From the NCBI GenBank assembly GCA_036971475.1, contig JBAIZL010000002.1:173133024-173197023 (forward strand): DNA of 64,000 nucleotides, written 5' to 3'. Under the pieces are notes generated by a model that was given only the letters and a program-made list of their open reading frames with translations, had not been told where the DNA came from and made no database searches. Positions 27,203 through 40,471 of this stretch are shown in pieces (positions within the stretch are counted from its first letter, which is position 1; the number at the start of each line of letters is the position of its first letter). The translations under genes were made by a program, and so were the position numbers. Origin of the DNA: Prosapia bicincta (Eukaryota; Arthropoda; Insecta; Hemiptera; Cercopidae).

Positions 27203-27503
27203 CCAAGCTACAAGTTTTGTAGTTACTGTAATGGGACAGAACGTAATTAGAGCGAGACAAACAAACGCTTTGTAAATGGATACGTCCTAATGGCCTCTAC
27301 CTAGGTTCAAACACAATTATCTCTGCAGGAATTGGAAACAATTTCGGATTAATTAAAGGGCTTTTGTGTGGTTACAGCTCTCGATGTATGGTATGGCAGA
27401 AAAAATTAATAGTATATACAAACTTGTAACATTCGTAAACCAATACTTGCACTTCATTTTATGTCCGTTTTAGAACTTCTTTGCATTAAATGATTTACAG
27501 GTA
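27148..27503 (+). repeat. Long direct repeat flanking LINE, left copy
   Basis: This sequence recurs after the LINE poly(A) at 31773-32130 with roughly ten differences by eye. It begins at GGCTAAGTGACAAG and ends at CAGGTA, exactly where the LINE 5' end begins. It behaves as a very long target-site duplication. Confidence 0.85.
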
Positions 27504-27938
27504 CCAGAAACCGGGCGGGTCCACAGGTGGCGGATAGTGGGACGGCCTACAGAAATGTAGGTTACCTGTGAATAAGGATTCAGGAAGGTTTTTGAATATG
27601 CAGGCCTGGACCAAGGCTATGGTTCAAAGGTGAGGAATTATCCCTCCTCGTCAGTCAACCGGTTGGGGGTGGTAGAAATAACTGCTCTGACTGGGGAGAC
27701 TGGGGTAGTTGGGAATTAAGTCCTCACAATGCTACTCTCACCTCCCAGGTGAACCAAGGGCAATGCGACAGTGAAGTATGGGCGGGGAACTACCCTAACG
27801 ACACAGTTGTAAAAAAGAGAGTAAAGCAGGCTGTTCGCTCCATGAGCAACAGTTAATAATGTCCTGAACTTGGGGTGTGCTTCAAGGTCAGTGACTGAAT
27901 ACCCAATCCAAGGTGGAAGGCATCGTGCCGAAGGATGA

Positions 27939-28301
27939 ATGGCTGCAGGGTATAAAATGCAGTTGCACACGATCCCCTTGAGGAACCAGACAAAACCTCA
28001 TTGTATGTTGTCTTGCCAGGGCAGTGGGGGCTCTGCTCTGGTCGACCGTTATTTCCCCCATACTCGTGGGACGTTAATGGACCAAGTAATTAAAAGAATT
28101 GATTTCGAGACTGCACAGACAGCGGGAGCCAATGAGACGGCAAACCGTGAGTCTGTAGCAGATATGTCAACGGCAACCATCACTGGGGGTGCGGGGGCGG
28201 CTGTCAAGCTGCCGACTGCAGAAACCGGTGAAGTGGCTGTAGAGTTGAGCACGCTGTCTAGTCCTGGGGCTGCTCTGCGGACCCAGGCGACTGCAAATTA
28301 A
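27939..28301 (+). CDS. ORF1-like frame of the LINE (short)
   Basis: A 120-codon frame starting at ATG inside the LINE leader and ending nine bases before the ORF2 ATG. The middle is Ala/Thr/Gly-rich low complexity (for example TATITGGAGAAVKLP). No CCHC knuckles or RRM are visible, although gag-like ORF1 proteins of this group are normally several hundred residues with zinc knuckles. It may be the N-terminal and C-terminal ends of ORF1 joined by deletion, or a leader peptide. Function is not assigned. Confidence 0.4.
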   Translation: MAAGYKMQLHTIPLRNQTKPHCMLSCQGSGGSALVDRYFPHTRGTLMDQVIKRIDFETAQTAGANETANRESVADMSTATITGGAGAAVKLPTAETGEVAVELSTLSSPGAALRTQATAN

Positions 28302-28309
28302 GCAGAACA

Positions 28310-29848
28310 ATGATCAAGATCCTCCAAGTGAACCTACAGCATAGCAGGGCGGCGAGTGCTGTCGTGTGTAGGATGCTGGACAGGGGAGAGGTGGACTTGG
28401 TTCTCATTCAGGAGCCATGGATTTCTGGAGGACGAATATGCGGGCTGGCGACATCTGGAGGTAAGTTGTTGTACGATAAGGACTCCGGTGTTCCCAGGAC
28501 GTGTATCCTGGTTAGGAGGGGGTTGAGTGCTTTTGTACTAACGGACTTCTGCTGCAGGGACTTAATAGGAGTGACGGTGGAGCTGCGGGCGGAGGGGAGG
28601 ATGAAGAGGCTGAAACTTGCCACGGCATATCTCCCCTTTGACTACGCGGGGGCTCTACCAACACAAAAGCTGAGGAGGCTGGTCGAGCACTGCGGGGCTG
28701 TGGATGAGGAGCTGCTGGTGGGGATGGATGCTAACTCCCATCACACTTCGTGGGGAAGTACAGGTTCCAACACTAGAGGTGAGGAACTTTTAGCTTATCT
28801 TAGCTCTAAGAATTTACTAGTCTTAAATCAGGGGGAAGAGCCGACGTTTGTCACTAGGGCCAGACAGGAGGTCCTGAACATTACGGTGGCATCGAACCAG
28901 ACGGCTAGGTATGTACTAAACTGGCATGTGTCGGATGAACCATCTTCTTCTGACCACAGACATATTAGGTATGATATCTCTCTAAATCCAGCCATGCTTC
29001 GGCCAACCAGGGATCCAAGAAGAACAGACTGGGACTCCTACAGGAGGGACCTGGGAGTTCGGATTGAGGAGGCTGGATTGGAGTATGGTGGGAGGAGAGA
29101 GCTAGAAGACTCTGCCGCATTGGTTGGCGAGGCTATAGTAGAATCCTTTACTGATAACTGCCCTCTCAGTGAGGGGAGAAAAGTAGGGGATCCGTCATGG
29201 TGGACCAAGAAGCTAGCCAAACTTCGGAAGACCACCAGGAGACTCTTTAATAGAGCAAAAAAGAACGGGGAGTGGGACCAATATAGGAAAACACTAACCG
29301 AATACAACAGAGCAATTAGAGAAGCACACAGGAAGTCCTGGAAGGAGTTTTGTCAAGAGATTGACAAAACTCGGGAAGGGGCACGACTGCATAAAGTGCT
29401 CTCTAAGGACCCAGTTAACCCGGTAGGGATGCTAAGAACCCCACTGGGAAATATAACAAAATCTGCAGAGGAAACTGTGGAAGAATTAATCAGAACACAT
29501 TTCCCTTCGAGTACTCTGAGGAAACTTGGGGGAGCAGATACTGAACCAGTTGCCAAACTCTCCACAAGACGTGGTAAGAGGGAGGACTGGGAAGTGGCAA
29601 GGAGGATAGTAACTCCACAAAGGGTAAGATGGGCTATTGGCACATTTAAACCCTACAAATCTCCAGGTCCAGATGGGATCTATCCTGTGATGCTGCAGCA
29701 GGGAATGGATTTGCTGGTACTGGTACTTAATAAATTATACAGGCTAAGCATTGCTCTAGGGCATGTGCTGGCAGCCTGGAAATCTAGTAAGGTGGTCTTT
29801 ATACCTAAGCCTTTCAATAAGCTTTCAATAACCCCTCAGTGGAGATGA
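28310..29848 (+). pseudogene. LINE ORF2 N-terminal part: AP endonuclease and start of reverse transcriptase
   Basis: Residues 1 to about 225 form an APE-type endonuclease that nicks the target: MIKILQVNLQHSRAA at the start, the catalytic-E motif IQEPW, GMDANSHHTSWGS, and the SSSDHRHI terminal motif. A linker follows, then the reverse transcriptase entry motif YKSPGPDGIYP near residue 450 and AWKSSKVVFIPKP. At about 29816 the frame runs into a duplicated CTTTCAATAA where an internal deletion has removed the fingers and catalytic-block-A region. The frame then ends. The downstream half continues in another frame. Confidence 0.9.
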
Positions 29849-30297
29849 TGGTAAGTGGTACAAGACGTCATGGAGTGGATGCAACCACTTGTGGTTGGAT
29901 AATTTCCATGTTAACAAACAGACGCATTTCTGTAGAGGTGGCAGGGGAGGTCAGAAGGGCGGAGACAAGTCTGGGCCGTGCACAGGGGAGAGTTCTCTCT
30001 CCTCTGTTGTGGTGCCTAGTGGTTGACAACCTTATTGAACTCCTGAATGAACAGGGGTACTTCTGTCTAGGATATGCGGACGACATAGTTGTTCTGATCC
30101 TGGGCAGATTCCCTGATACAGTCCTTGAGGTAATCAGAAATCCTCTACGACTGATTGAAGAGTGGTGTAAAAAGGAGAACCTTAAGGTAAATCCAAAAAA
30201 GACTGCTCTCATTAACTTCACCAGACAGCGAAAAGATCTGACGACCAGGATGCCCCACTTGTTTGGTGAATACCTTGAGTTTGTGGGGGGGGGGTGA
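29828..30297 (+). pseudogene. LINE ORF2 middle part: reverse transcriptase with YADD
   Basis: This resumes after the deletion with an AFNN-type motif and carries RAQGRVLSPLLWCLVVD (block B region) and the catalytic YADDIVVL block, then LKVNPKKTALI (block D/E). Catalytic block A (F-x-D) is absent because of the upstream deletion. It ends in a frameshift at a run of ten G (30285-30294), after which the reading frame continues in the next entry. Confidence 0.9.
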
Positions 30298-31778
30298 AGT
30301 ACCTGGGAGTTACTCTGGACAGGAAACTCACCTGGAACCCACATCGTGAGAGGACAGTTAACAGGGCCAAAAGGGCACTGATTACTGTGAGAAGAATGGT
30401 GGGTACGAAATGGGGACTGAAGCCATCAATGATGCACTGGATGTATCTGAGGGTGATAAGACCTATGATTACCTATGGAGCTCTGGTGTGGTGTACAAAG
30501 GCCAACCAGGCACAGACAAGAGCTAAACTGAGCTCTATCCAGAGATTGGCCTGTCTGTGCACACTGGGAGCGATGTCAACTACACCAGGTGCAGCAATGG
30601 AAGTAATGCTTAACCTCCCTCCCCTTGGGCTTGTCCTTAGGGGAGAGGTGAGGCTGGCGGCATGGAGATTGCGCAACTCGAGCAACTGGGCTAACCTCCC
30701 AGATGTCTCGAGACATATGAGTATCGAGTGCGTGGTCAAAGAACCCGTCTTGGAAATGGGCAGCGACCACATTACTCGAATGTTTGCACCTGACCAGGTC
30801 CACCAAACTGTGATGGAATGGTCAGGAACATTAACATCGGGAGCTCAGATCTGGTACACAGATGGCTCCAAGATGGACTTCGGCACTGGAGCGGGGGTGT
30901 ATTGTAAAAACCCAAGGATAGAACTAGTTTTTTCCTTGGGGAGGCATACCTCTGTCTTTCTGGCCGAAGTATATGCTATAAATGCGTGTCTGGGAGAGAT
31001 AGTGAGAAGGGAAACACATGGGACCCGGATTGCTATTTTCTCCGACAGTCAGGCAGCAATTAAGGCACTAAACGGACACGTGGTCACCTCGGCCATAGTC
31101 AGGGAGTGCCTAATTAACCTACAAGCTCTGGCAAGGCACAATCAAATCAAGATAGGTTGGGTGCCAGGGCATAGTGGAATACTTGGAAATGAAGCCGCAG
31201 ATGCGCTGGCCAGGGAGGGGTCTTCGACTCCCCTGATTGGACCGGAGCCTACGGTAGGTATTTCCAAATTCATGGTCAAGATGACAGTACGAAGGTGGAT
31301 GGCTGAAAGACACTGTGAGCACTGGATCAGGGCCGAAGGGATGAGACACAGTAAGCTAACCCTTAGGAAACCTTCCTTGGGGCTGCAGAAGAGTCTCATC
31401 TATCTGTCTAGGCAGGAATTAAGGATAGCCACAGGTCTACTCACGGGACACTGTGGACTAAGGAGACATTTGCATAAAATGGGTATCTACAAAGATGAAC
31501 CAGTGTGCAGATTATGCGGGCAGGAACTGGAGACTGCCACACACATTATTTACAGATGTGAAGTACTTGCTGAGAGGCGCTTCAACCTCTTTGGTGATGG
31601 AACGGCTTTGGTGGATGCTGAAGGTAAAACTCTAGTCAGGAAACTCCTAAACCTGGTAAGAGGGAAGGGGTTATTTGACTATATCAGGGAGGTAAGTACA
31701 ATATACCTTAAGGTAGCAGTGCTTCGGGCAATTCAAACCCGCTCCCAAGTTAAAAAAAAAAAAAAAAAAAAAGGCTAA
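30294..31778 (+). pseudogene. LINE ORF2 C-terminal part: RT thumb, RNase H, zinc finger
   Basis: Starts with KYLGVTLDRKLTW, the conserved RT thumb segment. The RNase H domain lies around residues 185-315, with its acidic residues in IWYTDGSKMD, FLAEVYAIN, IFSDSQAAIKAL and GHSGILGNEAADALA. The C-terminus has CRLCGQELETATHIIYRCE, the CCHC-type finger typical of these elements. No stop codon occurs before the poly(A). The frame reads through the A run as lysines and ends on a TAA supplied by the flanking direct repeat. Confidence 0.9.
31752..31772 (+). other. Poly(A) tail of the LINE
   Basis: Twenty-one A residues between the end of ORF2 and the right direct repeat. They mark the 3' end of target-primed reverse transcription. 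Confidence 0.9.
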
Positions 31779-32130
31779 GTGACAAGCCAGCATCCAGTGC
31801 CTTCTAGACCTACTCTACACTTGACCCCCCCAAGCTACAAGTTTTGTAGTTACTGTAATGGGACAGAACGTAATTAGAGCGAGACAAACAAACGCTTTGT
31901 AAATGGATACGTCCTAATGACCTCTACCTAGGTTCAAACACAATTATCTCTGTGGGAATTGGAAACAATTTCGGATTAATTAAAGGGCTTTTGTGTGGTT
32001 ACAGCTCTCGATTTATGGTATGGCAGAAAAAATTAATAGTATATACAAACTTGTAACATTCGTAAACCAATACTTGCACTTCATTTGACGTCCGTTTTAG
32101 AACTTCTTTGCATTAAATGATTAACAGGTA
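31773..32130 (+). repeat. Long direct repeat flanking LINE, right copy
   Basis: Partner of 27148-27503. Differences include a C-run expansion (CCCCCCC for CCTCC), CTGTGGG for CTGCAGG and TTGACG for TTTATG. Confidence 0.85.
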
Positions 32131-32530
32131 AAATCTATTCTCTCACTTATATTTGTTTACAATCTCTAACAGCGCAATCTAATAATAAATACTGATATAT
32201 AACTCAAAACTAAAACTCTAAACTCAACACTGCAAACTAAATTATATAGCTGTAAACCTGATTTTGGTATTAAACTTACTTACTTTCTATAGTGAAAGAT
32301 CTACATAAACACGAGGTAACTTATAATCTAAAAGTCAATACCAGCAATTATAATTGTATCTGTGGTAACATATTATGATTTACCACATAACACATTTGAT
32401 TTATTTCATCGTTTTAATTGAATGTAAATGAAAAGTTGTATTCATCTTTTAGTAAAGACTTATATTTTTTTTTCAACTCCTTCCTTCCATAAGGGAGTGT
32501 TTCCTTTATCTCTTCATTATTATTTCATAT

Positions 32531-32534
<4 letters not shown>

Positions 32535-32581
<47 letters not shown>
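32535..32581. repeat. (TA)n microsatellite
   Basis: Uninterrupted AT dinucleotides. Confidence 0.97.
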
Positions 32582-32586
<5 letters not shown>

Positions 32587-34554
32587 ACACAATATTTAAT
32601 TTTGTATTTTATCCTTTCTCTTTAACTCACCATATAAATAATATACATATATTTTGGCCATCGAAATAATTATCAATACATTTTTAAATGAACTCAATTA
32701 GTAACTGAAAATCTTTTCTACAGTTTTGTAAGGTTCTGAGTCTCAGGTTTTGCTCCTTTCAGCATTAAAAATAACTATATAACAAGATAAATAGAGACGT
32801 TTTTCCATCATGTGGTATCATCTATATCATATTTTTCATGTGCGGTATAATTGAAAGGGATTTAAAAATGATCCTAGTTTGGTTTACTTAAACCTTGAGT
32901 TACTAATTGAATAATGTATAAATCTATTTAAAATAATTCTCTTATAATATAAATGTAAGTGTAAAATTTATGTATGTAATAAATAAATAAACAATTTAAA
33001 TTGTAATACAAAGTCTGATGTTAATATTCCTTTCTAAACATTTACCTAAAATCAACAGCTTGTACAGTAAAAGATTTTGTTTTTATAAACTTGGAAAAAG
33101 AATTTCTTTAAAGAAATGTATCTTAAGATGTGGCAGCATTTTACCTTTGTGTTTATTTCTCTTAAAATAGACATTTTAAGCTTATCTGCGATCACAGTGC
33201 CAGTGATAGCTTATCCTTGCGCATTTAACAAAGTTATTTTTAGCACAGATTTTATATTAAAAAGTTACATGAAATAAATAATTTTCTAGGTAAATATTTT
33301 ACCTACGTTTAGAAAAAGTGCTTTAAAAGCTTTTAACCAATTATAACTACCAAGAAAAACAAGATCAACTGATTCACTTTCAGTAATAAGGTAGAAGAAA
33401 GAAGAAAAATAAAGGGCATTCAGGGTTTTATGGTACTTATGATGCAATTAAAGTGTCTCATTAAATATTGGCTAATTTGCGAGTATTGTGCCGATTGTAT
33501 AGGCTAGCCCAAAAGAGTCTTTAAGTACTGTGCGAGGACATTATGACACCATCTTGAAAATATTTCAGTGAAATGATGCGACTCATTATTATACAAAACA
33601 AAGCACGAACCCATTGAAACTTACAGGTTTAGTTCTAGAGTGAAAAAAAACTTATTTCGTTTTTGTATTTCTACAAATGCAAATGATGTTTGTAATATAG
33701 GTAGATACAGATTGGTTATGTTGTATGAATGTGAGACCTGTACGTATACGGCGTAGAATGTAGGCCTATTTACCCGGTCCTTAATGCGCCTTAACATGCT
33801 GGAACTTCTTTATCCGGATTCTACGATAGAGAACATTGTCATCCTAATGACCAAAATGGTATAACTAGACAAAAGTACGAGCAAGGGAGAGAGATATCAA
33901 GGACACTAAAAAAGATAAATAAACTAATTTATAAAATGGTAAACATCATTACCTTGTCTTTTTTCTAGTATTTTATGCTGCTTATTTTTATTATAAATCT
34001 ATTTATTACTTCCTAATATAAAATGTAATACCAATAGACGACGATTATTGGTTGGTTTCAGTTATATCTGGAGTAGCAAAAGAGAAGTTTTATGAAATTA
34101 AAAACGAATAATATGTCATTATGTGTGCCTCTTACAACTCGGTGTTTCCTTTCCTGCTTACTAGTATTGGGAACTATTTTCACGCCACTAATTAAAGATT
34201 AAAGCCAATATTTTATATATAAATTAACGAATTATAATGAGGTGGAAATATAAATACAAATACTTGACACAATTTAAAATTGTAACGCAAATCAAATTGG
34301 CATTGTCTAACTGAAAATTTTAAATTACTTCTATTGAGGTTTTAAGTGTATAAAGCTAAAGGGGATTGTTAAAAATATTACGTTATAACTTTCCCTATTG
34401 TTTCCTTATGATCTCACAAACATCTGCCAACATTTCTTAGGGAAATAATTTCCCTTTGGTTTTGGTGATCTATTCTCTAACTAACCATCTCTTGAATGTT
34501 TCTGTTATTTTAGAAATATTTCTTGTTGTTTGCTTTTTGTCTGAACATTTAGCC

Positions 34555-34690
34555 CAAAGAGTTTAACGCTCTTGGGACGCAGACGCAAAATATTTACATC
34601 TACAAACCTCATATGTATTCCTACTGTGAGTTTTACATGAATGTAACATTCTCTCTAAGAAGATTACTTTACACAATAAAACGCTAATGC
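34555..34690. repeat. Dispersed repeat pair A, copy 2
   Basis: Related to 17452-17590 in the same orientation. Here the C-rich part is GCTCTTGGGACGCAGACGC. The two copies are clearly diverged. Confidence 0.7.
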
Positions 34691-37600
34691 AGTTATTTTA
34701 TCAAAACTAATCATTTTAAAGTTTATTATTTTGTATGGAACGTTATGAAGATGAGAAGTTACAGGTAATCCAGAAGAGATTTCATAAAACGCTATTAAAA
34801 ATATTTTAAGACCTTTTTATGGCCTTGTATTTTCGTTTAACCCGTCAGTAATTTCGGTTTAATTGTTCATGGAAAATAAATGGAAAATGCACTTTAATAA
34901 ATGTTTTCCTCTCGTATGAAAATACATATTACTTTTTTCTTTGGTCACAGTTCGTTTTTTATCGTAAACTACACTTTCAACCGCTGAAGAGTGAGTTACA
35001 ATACAACGTTAGAACATTTCAATGGTGCTAAGTTGCTAGCAGTGTTTAACCTAAACGAGGGTTTTGTAACGATTTTATTTAATTTTCTTGTGTTGAAGTT
35101 CTTTTATTACTTATTTTTTTCCACTATCCCCACAAACCACTGATACGTTTTCCACGTTCACCCATTTTCCTAATAATCCGTTTCAGTTTTCTTGGAGTTA
35201 CTTTCTTATCGGTAACTCTACTGTATTCCCAGGAGAGATCTCTGTTCACTTGTCCCCCATCAGTTATTCTCCGTCTGCTAATACTAGCTTAGTTTAATGG
35301 TTATACTAAAATTAATTCACGGCTGTGTTTATACTTATCTACAATACATTCAGTTTACGTTTTAACATCTTATATCCACCGCATGCTACTGACATTAACT
35401 CAAGGAATTACCTTATATACAATTATTTAATCAGGATTTTCGTAACAATAATCCTTAGTACATTTGATGCATTGTGATATTCGTATTCAATTAATATTCA
35501 TGGAAACTTTGGTAGAATGTGAAGAACGTTTTAGAAAATATAACTTTCATCCTATAAATGGTAAACATTTTTCAGCAACAAATGTTTAAATACAAATTCT
35601 ATAAATTTTTGTTTCAAAGTGAAATCGGATGTGTTTAATTTTGTTAAATTCAACTTTCATACGATTATATAAGGGTCATTATATAAACAAAATTGACCAA
35701 TGGAATTATCCTATATAAAACTATTATATAGTATTTTATGGAGCTATTAATATAGCATTTTAATCGCTGATTGAATTTATGTTTCTTCTGTAGCTTACAT
35801 CTGCAGTTGAAGTCTAATAATACATTCTGTTACGTTTGGGAATGTGCGTTCAAGTCTGGCGGCCAACGTGAAAAGCTGTCATCCTCAGGCAACTTATCCA
35901 ATCTCAAGTGAAAAGGCAGCGTTTTGCTGGAGCTTTACTTTCTATAGGTTTTGTATTGAATTAAATATACCGGCGAGTTTTATTGCAACCAGTCTTGCCA
36001 ATACGATTCTCATAGCATGCGATAAATCTTGATTTTGTGACGATTAACGAGACGTGATGCACGCTTTCCGAATATAATGATTTCCATGACTCGGGTGAGT
36101 CGAGTAATTTAATGTTCTCCTGACTCGTGTGATAGAAACTGGCTAACTATTTAATATTACGCTTATGGCGATACATAGTTATATTCTTTATTATGAACTT
36201 TAAAGATTGGAGGAAAGATTCAGGGTTGAAGCAGAAGTCCTGAGATTGGTGGACTAAAAGGAAGAGAGAGGGGAAACAATAAAAGATAGGAAACGTGTTC
36301 TTATGATTGAATTCTAAATGAAAGGATGACAAGTTGAAACATTTATGGCAGGGACAAATATACTGATGATTTGATGTGCTACAGAATTAGGTCAGAGTTA
36401 AACTATCAGGCCAGATTCTTCTGTCTTAAAGTTTCTTTGTTGAACAAAGTACAGGCAGAAATAAAGGTGTAAGGATAAATCAGGAATCCCTAAGATCCTA
36501 TGTTAAACGGAAGTGAGATAAACGTACAGCCAAGAGAAATTTTTCCTGAGGATTATTGCTGAACGAAACGCATAAGGAAAGTAACATTTAGAGTAAAATG
36601 TCATTTTGTACTTTTTTAGGATAAGAGAAAACATCGGCTACATATCGAAAGCATAAAATTACATATACAACTCGTACAATCAATAACTTTATTCGTAGTT
36701 GTTTAAAATTACAAACACATTATGCATTAAGCTTGCCTAAACCGTTCAGTAGAAGGGAACAGAAACTACGTTTGGAAAGTTTCTTGTTTCGTGATATTTT
36801 ATTACAAGAAGAGTATCACTGAAGTTAAATTGCATTGTGCATTTTCATACCATTTATTTTGGAGCTCAATGGCCTCTACGATAATTGCGTTAGGTACTTG
36901 CCCTTGAAGAAGTTTTAGTTGCACGAAGAAAGTTTGCTTTTAAGTTAAAACCCTTTTTGAAATAATTATAATTATAAAACTTTACTTTGGAAAGCACTTT
37001 TACTTTGACAGGGTGTTGAGAGTCTTCGCTCTACGAATGTTAAGTGGTACAGAAAAATGTTTAATTTATTTGCTATTTAAATAAATGTCTCTGCAAACAT
37101 ATTGTCGTACAACCTTTAGGTGCTAAATGAATGTTTTATTTATAAGTTCTATGAAGGAAATATTTCAATATAATTCCCAAACTTCAGAGAAAAAGATTTT
37201 TATCCAAAATCAACAATTTAGACATATTATTTTCGTACAAGCATATAATGCACAATAAAACATTATGAGAATGGCTGGATATTCTTCTAATTATATTCTC
37301 TCTAATTCAATAAAAATCATAAATTTCAACAGAAAATACATACTTCCAATATTCAATATTTTCAAAATAAATAGATGATTCTCAACGATCATTCTACATT
37401 CTTTTTGCATTCTACAAATTCAATTCCTAAATTTTTCAATCATTTCCATGCTTAGATATCTAACATTTAGACAAAACAAATATTTTGACAAGAAACACGT
37501 TTCAGAGATCTTATAAATTTATTGTTCTTTAAAAAGCTTTTATATTATTTTATAAAGTATTTGCATAAAGACATTCTATTTAAGTATAACGTAATTTAGA

Positions 37601-40424
37601 AGCAAATAAACTTTCCTTTAAATTATAATAATATACAGTTATCTGGAATATGTTTAATTATTTCTTATGTTTAAAATCAAATGAGTAAAAACACTAGAAT
37701 AAATAAATTACTTATCCTAAATAACAAAATTAAAGGATTTACTATTTACGTTCATTACCTTTAAGAAGAAATTCATTTTACTCGCTAATATTTGTGTGAT
37801 GTTATAAAATAATTTGGGAATTAGGGTTCCTGTGATTTAAAGTTCTTGTTCTTGGGAAGGCTGTGAGATATCAACACCCCCCCCTGGTTCAGGTTCGATG
37901 ACGAAGTGTTTCCAGTGAAAGTTAATAAATGTTCCTAAAAATGTATAAACCTCTTAGCTTATAGCCTACTAAGGTCCGCAAAACTATCGGATTTTTTTCA
38001 GATACAACTAGATGTTCAATAACTGTTTTTTTGTCATTCTAAGGCAACCGGCCAGTATGAATGATACGTATGGCCGGGCAAAGATATTAAATTTCTATGA
38101 ATAAGACAAGATTTGGGTAGGACATAACACCGCGTAGTACAGAATGTAGGTAATATTAGGTCATCACAAAATCGTACTTGAGATGATCATACTGAATATA
38201 TACTATATTTAATGTTACATATATGTCCTATTCTGTTCAGGTAATGTTTACAATTAGTTGTGATTAAAGAACGATTTAGTGGACGCCGTAATACTGGTTT
38301 AACTTTCATTAACGGTTAGAGGACTTTGCTTTTGAAAATCATTCAAGTATTAAAACCAACCCCCTTTGTGTCAGATAATCAATAACATGCTTTAGAGATA
38401 GGTTGCATTAAGCGTTAAGCTCTTACTCGTGTTTAAGTTAAACGGGATGCAGTGGTTCACGCTTCGATGCACGCTTATACACAGCATTAAAATGTGTTAT
38501 TACTTTTATTAATATTATTTTTATCATTTAATATTTTTAATAATATAATTAATTATTTTTAATATTAGCCTTTAACCCTTCATTTATCAGCATTGTTTTC
38601 CGAGAGGAGGTAAATTTCGGAGATTTTAGTTTTTATGGCTGCCCAATCAGCTGAACTTCATCTTACGTTTAAATGCGTTATATCATTGGCCTATCAATAT
38701 TGTTTATTTGGATAACACCTTCGCTGTTTTTGTTGTGCTGAGAGATAGTTAATAACATGTCTGCTTTACTTTAACTGAGTTTTTCGTTTCTTATACTTGC
38801 TGTAAATAGTGTTACGTCAATAAAAAACTCTGAAATAAATAGTTTTATTTGAACTGTGAACAACACTGTCGACGTGACGGCTATGTTTTTTAAGAGTTGA
38901 ATAATGAAACTTTAGTGAAGTCATAAGTAATGTATCTGCATCACATGATTTCGAAACTAAGAAAGTCAAATTCAAGATATTATTTAACAAAAAAATGAGC
39001 GAGTGATTCATGTTTCCTTGGTTGCAATAAAAACTTGGAATTTGAGATTTACAGTGTTACCTGAAGCGAAAAATGTAGACAACATAATTTTAACTTTTGT
39101 TCCTCAAAAAAACCCTTTAAGGGTTTAAGTGTCAACACTTGAATTCCTTTCAAGCATCAGCATCTCAACCAAACTTTATGTGTGACCGGTATCTACTGTC
39201 ATTTGATGAAGGAAAAACATTGGCTTCTACTTGACTCATGATGCATTGCTTTACATTGTATAAATGAAAGCCTTATTCAATTAGAATTGCTTTTCTTTTC
39301 CCCTTTAAAGTAGCCTGACAGGCGAATACTTATGAATAACGATTTAAAAAATCAAACCTATAATTCCTAGATTAATTCCGTCGCTACGTTTTCGTTCAAC
39401 ATAACTTTATGTTAGTTACAAAGTAAAGGAACTATTACATGGGAAAAGATTGTGATGTTGAAACGTTTCTATAAATTTCAAATAAAAAATTTCATTTGTC
39501 TTTATTCCAATTTATATGCTTGATTGTAATATCAGGTACATACAAACCGATAGAGTGCTAGATCCATCCACACATCATATATCCATGAATTAACCTAATA
39601 AAGAAAATATGAAGATTGTAATTTTAAGATTAATAAGACATCGTATTAGAATTGCGTGTATATAGAAGTTTCACAGCTTCTTCTTTTCAGACAATATCGT
39701 ACATCGTTGCAATATTGGGTAAAATCAAGAAGGTTAAACAACACTAAACACTATTCATAGACCATCAAATTGTTTTGTACATTTTATTCCCTAAATGGAT
39801 TTCCTCTTAAGATGGTGTGACATACAGAATACAGCTACATTTAGCTTTGTGGCTGTGAAATATCGATGGCATTGCTGCTACTGCTAGATTCTTGGTGACG
39901 AAGTAAATTTATATTGTGATCTGGCAGTAACTCCACCAGTGTATCTTGAGATTGTCTTCACCACGATTGCTATAAACAAATTTAGCATTGATCGCCTAAA
40001 TGAAATCAATGGAAAGTATTACAATTCGTTTCCAAGTGATTTACTAATAAGTGAAGATAAACACCTACTTACATGTCTATATTAATATTCAAAGAAATGT
40101 ATTATTGCACGCAGTACCTAATATGAGGAAACGGCTAGAGTCTAATAGTCGTCTGCGATAAAAAAGTACAGTGACACGCGATTGGATAAGCGTTGAAATC
40201 AATACAACTAGTTATACATTATTTCCTCAATTCTTCAAGTACAACAGAAAAGTGGCTTATAGCATTACATTGAACGCATAATTAGGTTTTCAACTTGGTT
40301 CTTGGTTATAATATATTTTGAGCAGCCCCAGTCTTCGTTATTTCGTTTTGTTTGCAATCATTGTTCGATACTCCAAATGCCTAGATATATTCTTTCAGAG
40401 GTGTGAAAAATCTTCCACAATATT

Positions 40425-40426
<2 letters not shown>

Positions 40427-40468
<42 letters not shown>
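40427..40468. repeat. (TA)n microsatellite
   Basis: Uninterrupted AT dinucleotides. Confidence 0.97.

Positions 40469-40471
<3 letters not shown>

Larger units (their letters stand above)
27504..31772 (+). mobile_element. I-group non-LTR retrotransposon (LINE with RNase H), broken
   Basis: About 4.3 kb of GC-richer sequence. In order: a 5' region from CCAGAAACCGGGCGGG, a short ORF1-like frame, ORF2 with AP-endonuclease, reverse transcriptase, RNase H and a CCHC-type C-terminal finger, then a 21-base poly(A). A reverse transcriptase plus RNase H architecture places it in the I/LOA/R1 group rather than Jockey or RTE. Two lesions break ORF2: a deletion removing the central reverse transcriptase near 29816-29840, and a frameshift in a G10 run at 30285-30294. 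The copy cannot be autonomous. Confidence 0.9.

Noticed and set aside
33495..33530. TAGGCTAGCCCAAAAGAGTCTT, resembling a mariner inverted repeat
   Set aside because: No second inverted repeat and no transposase were found within a plausible distance.
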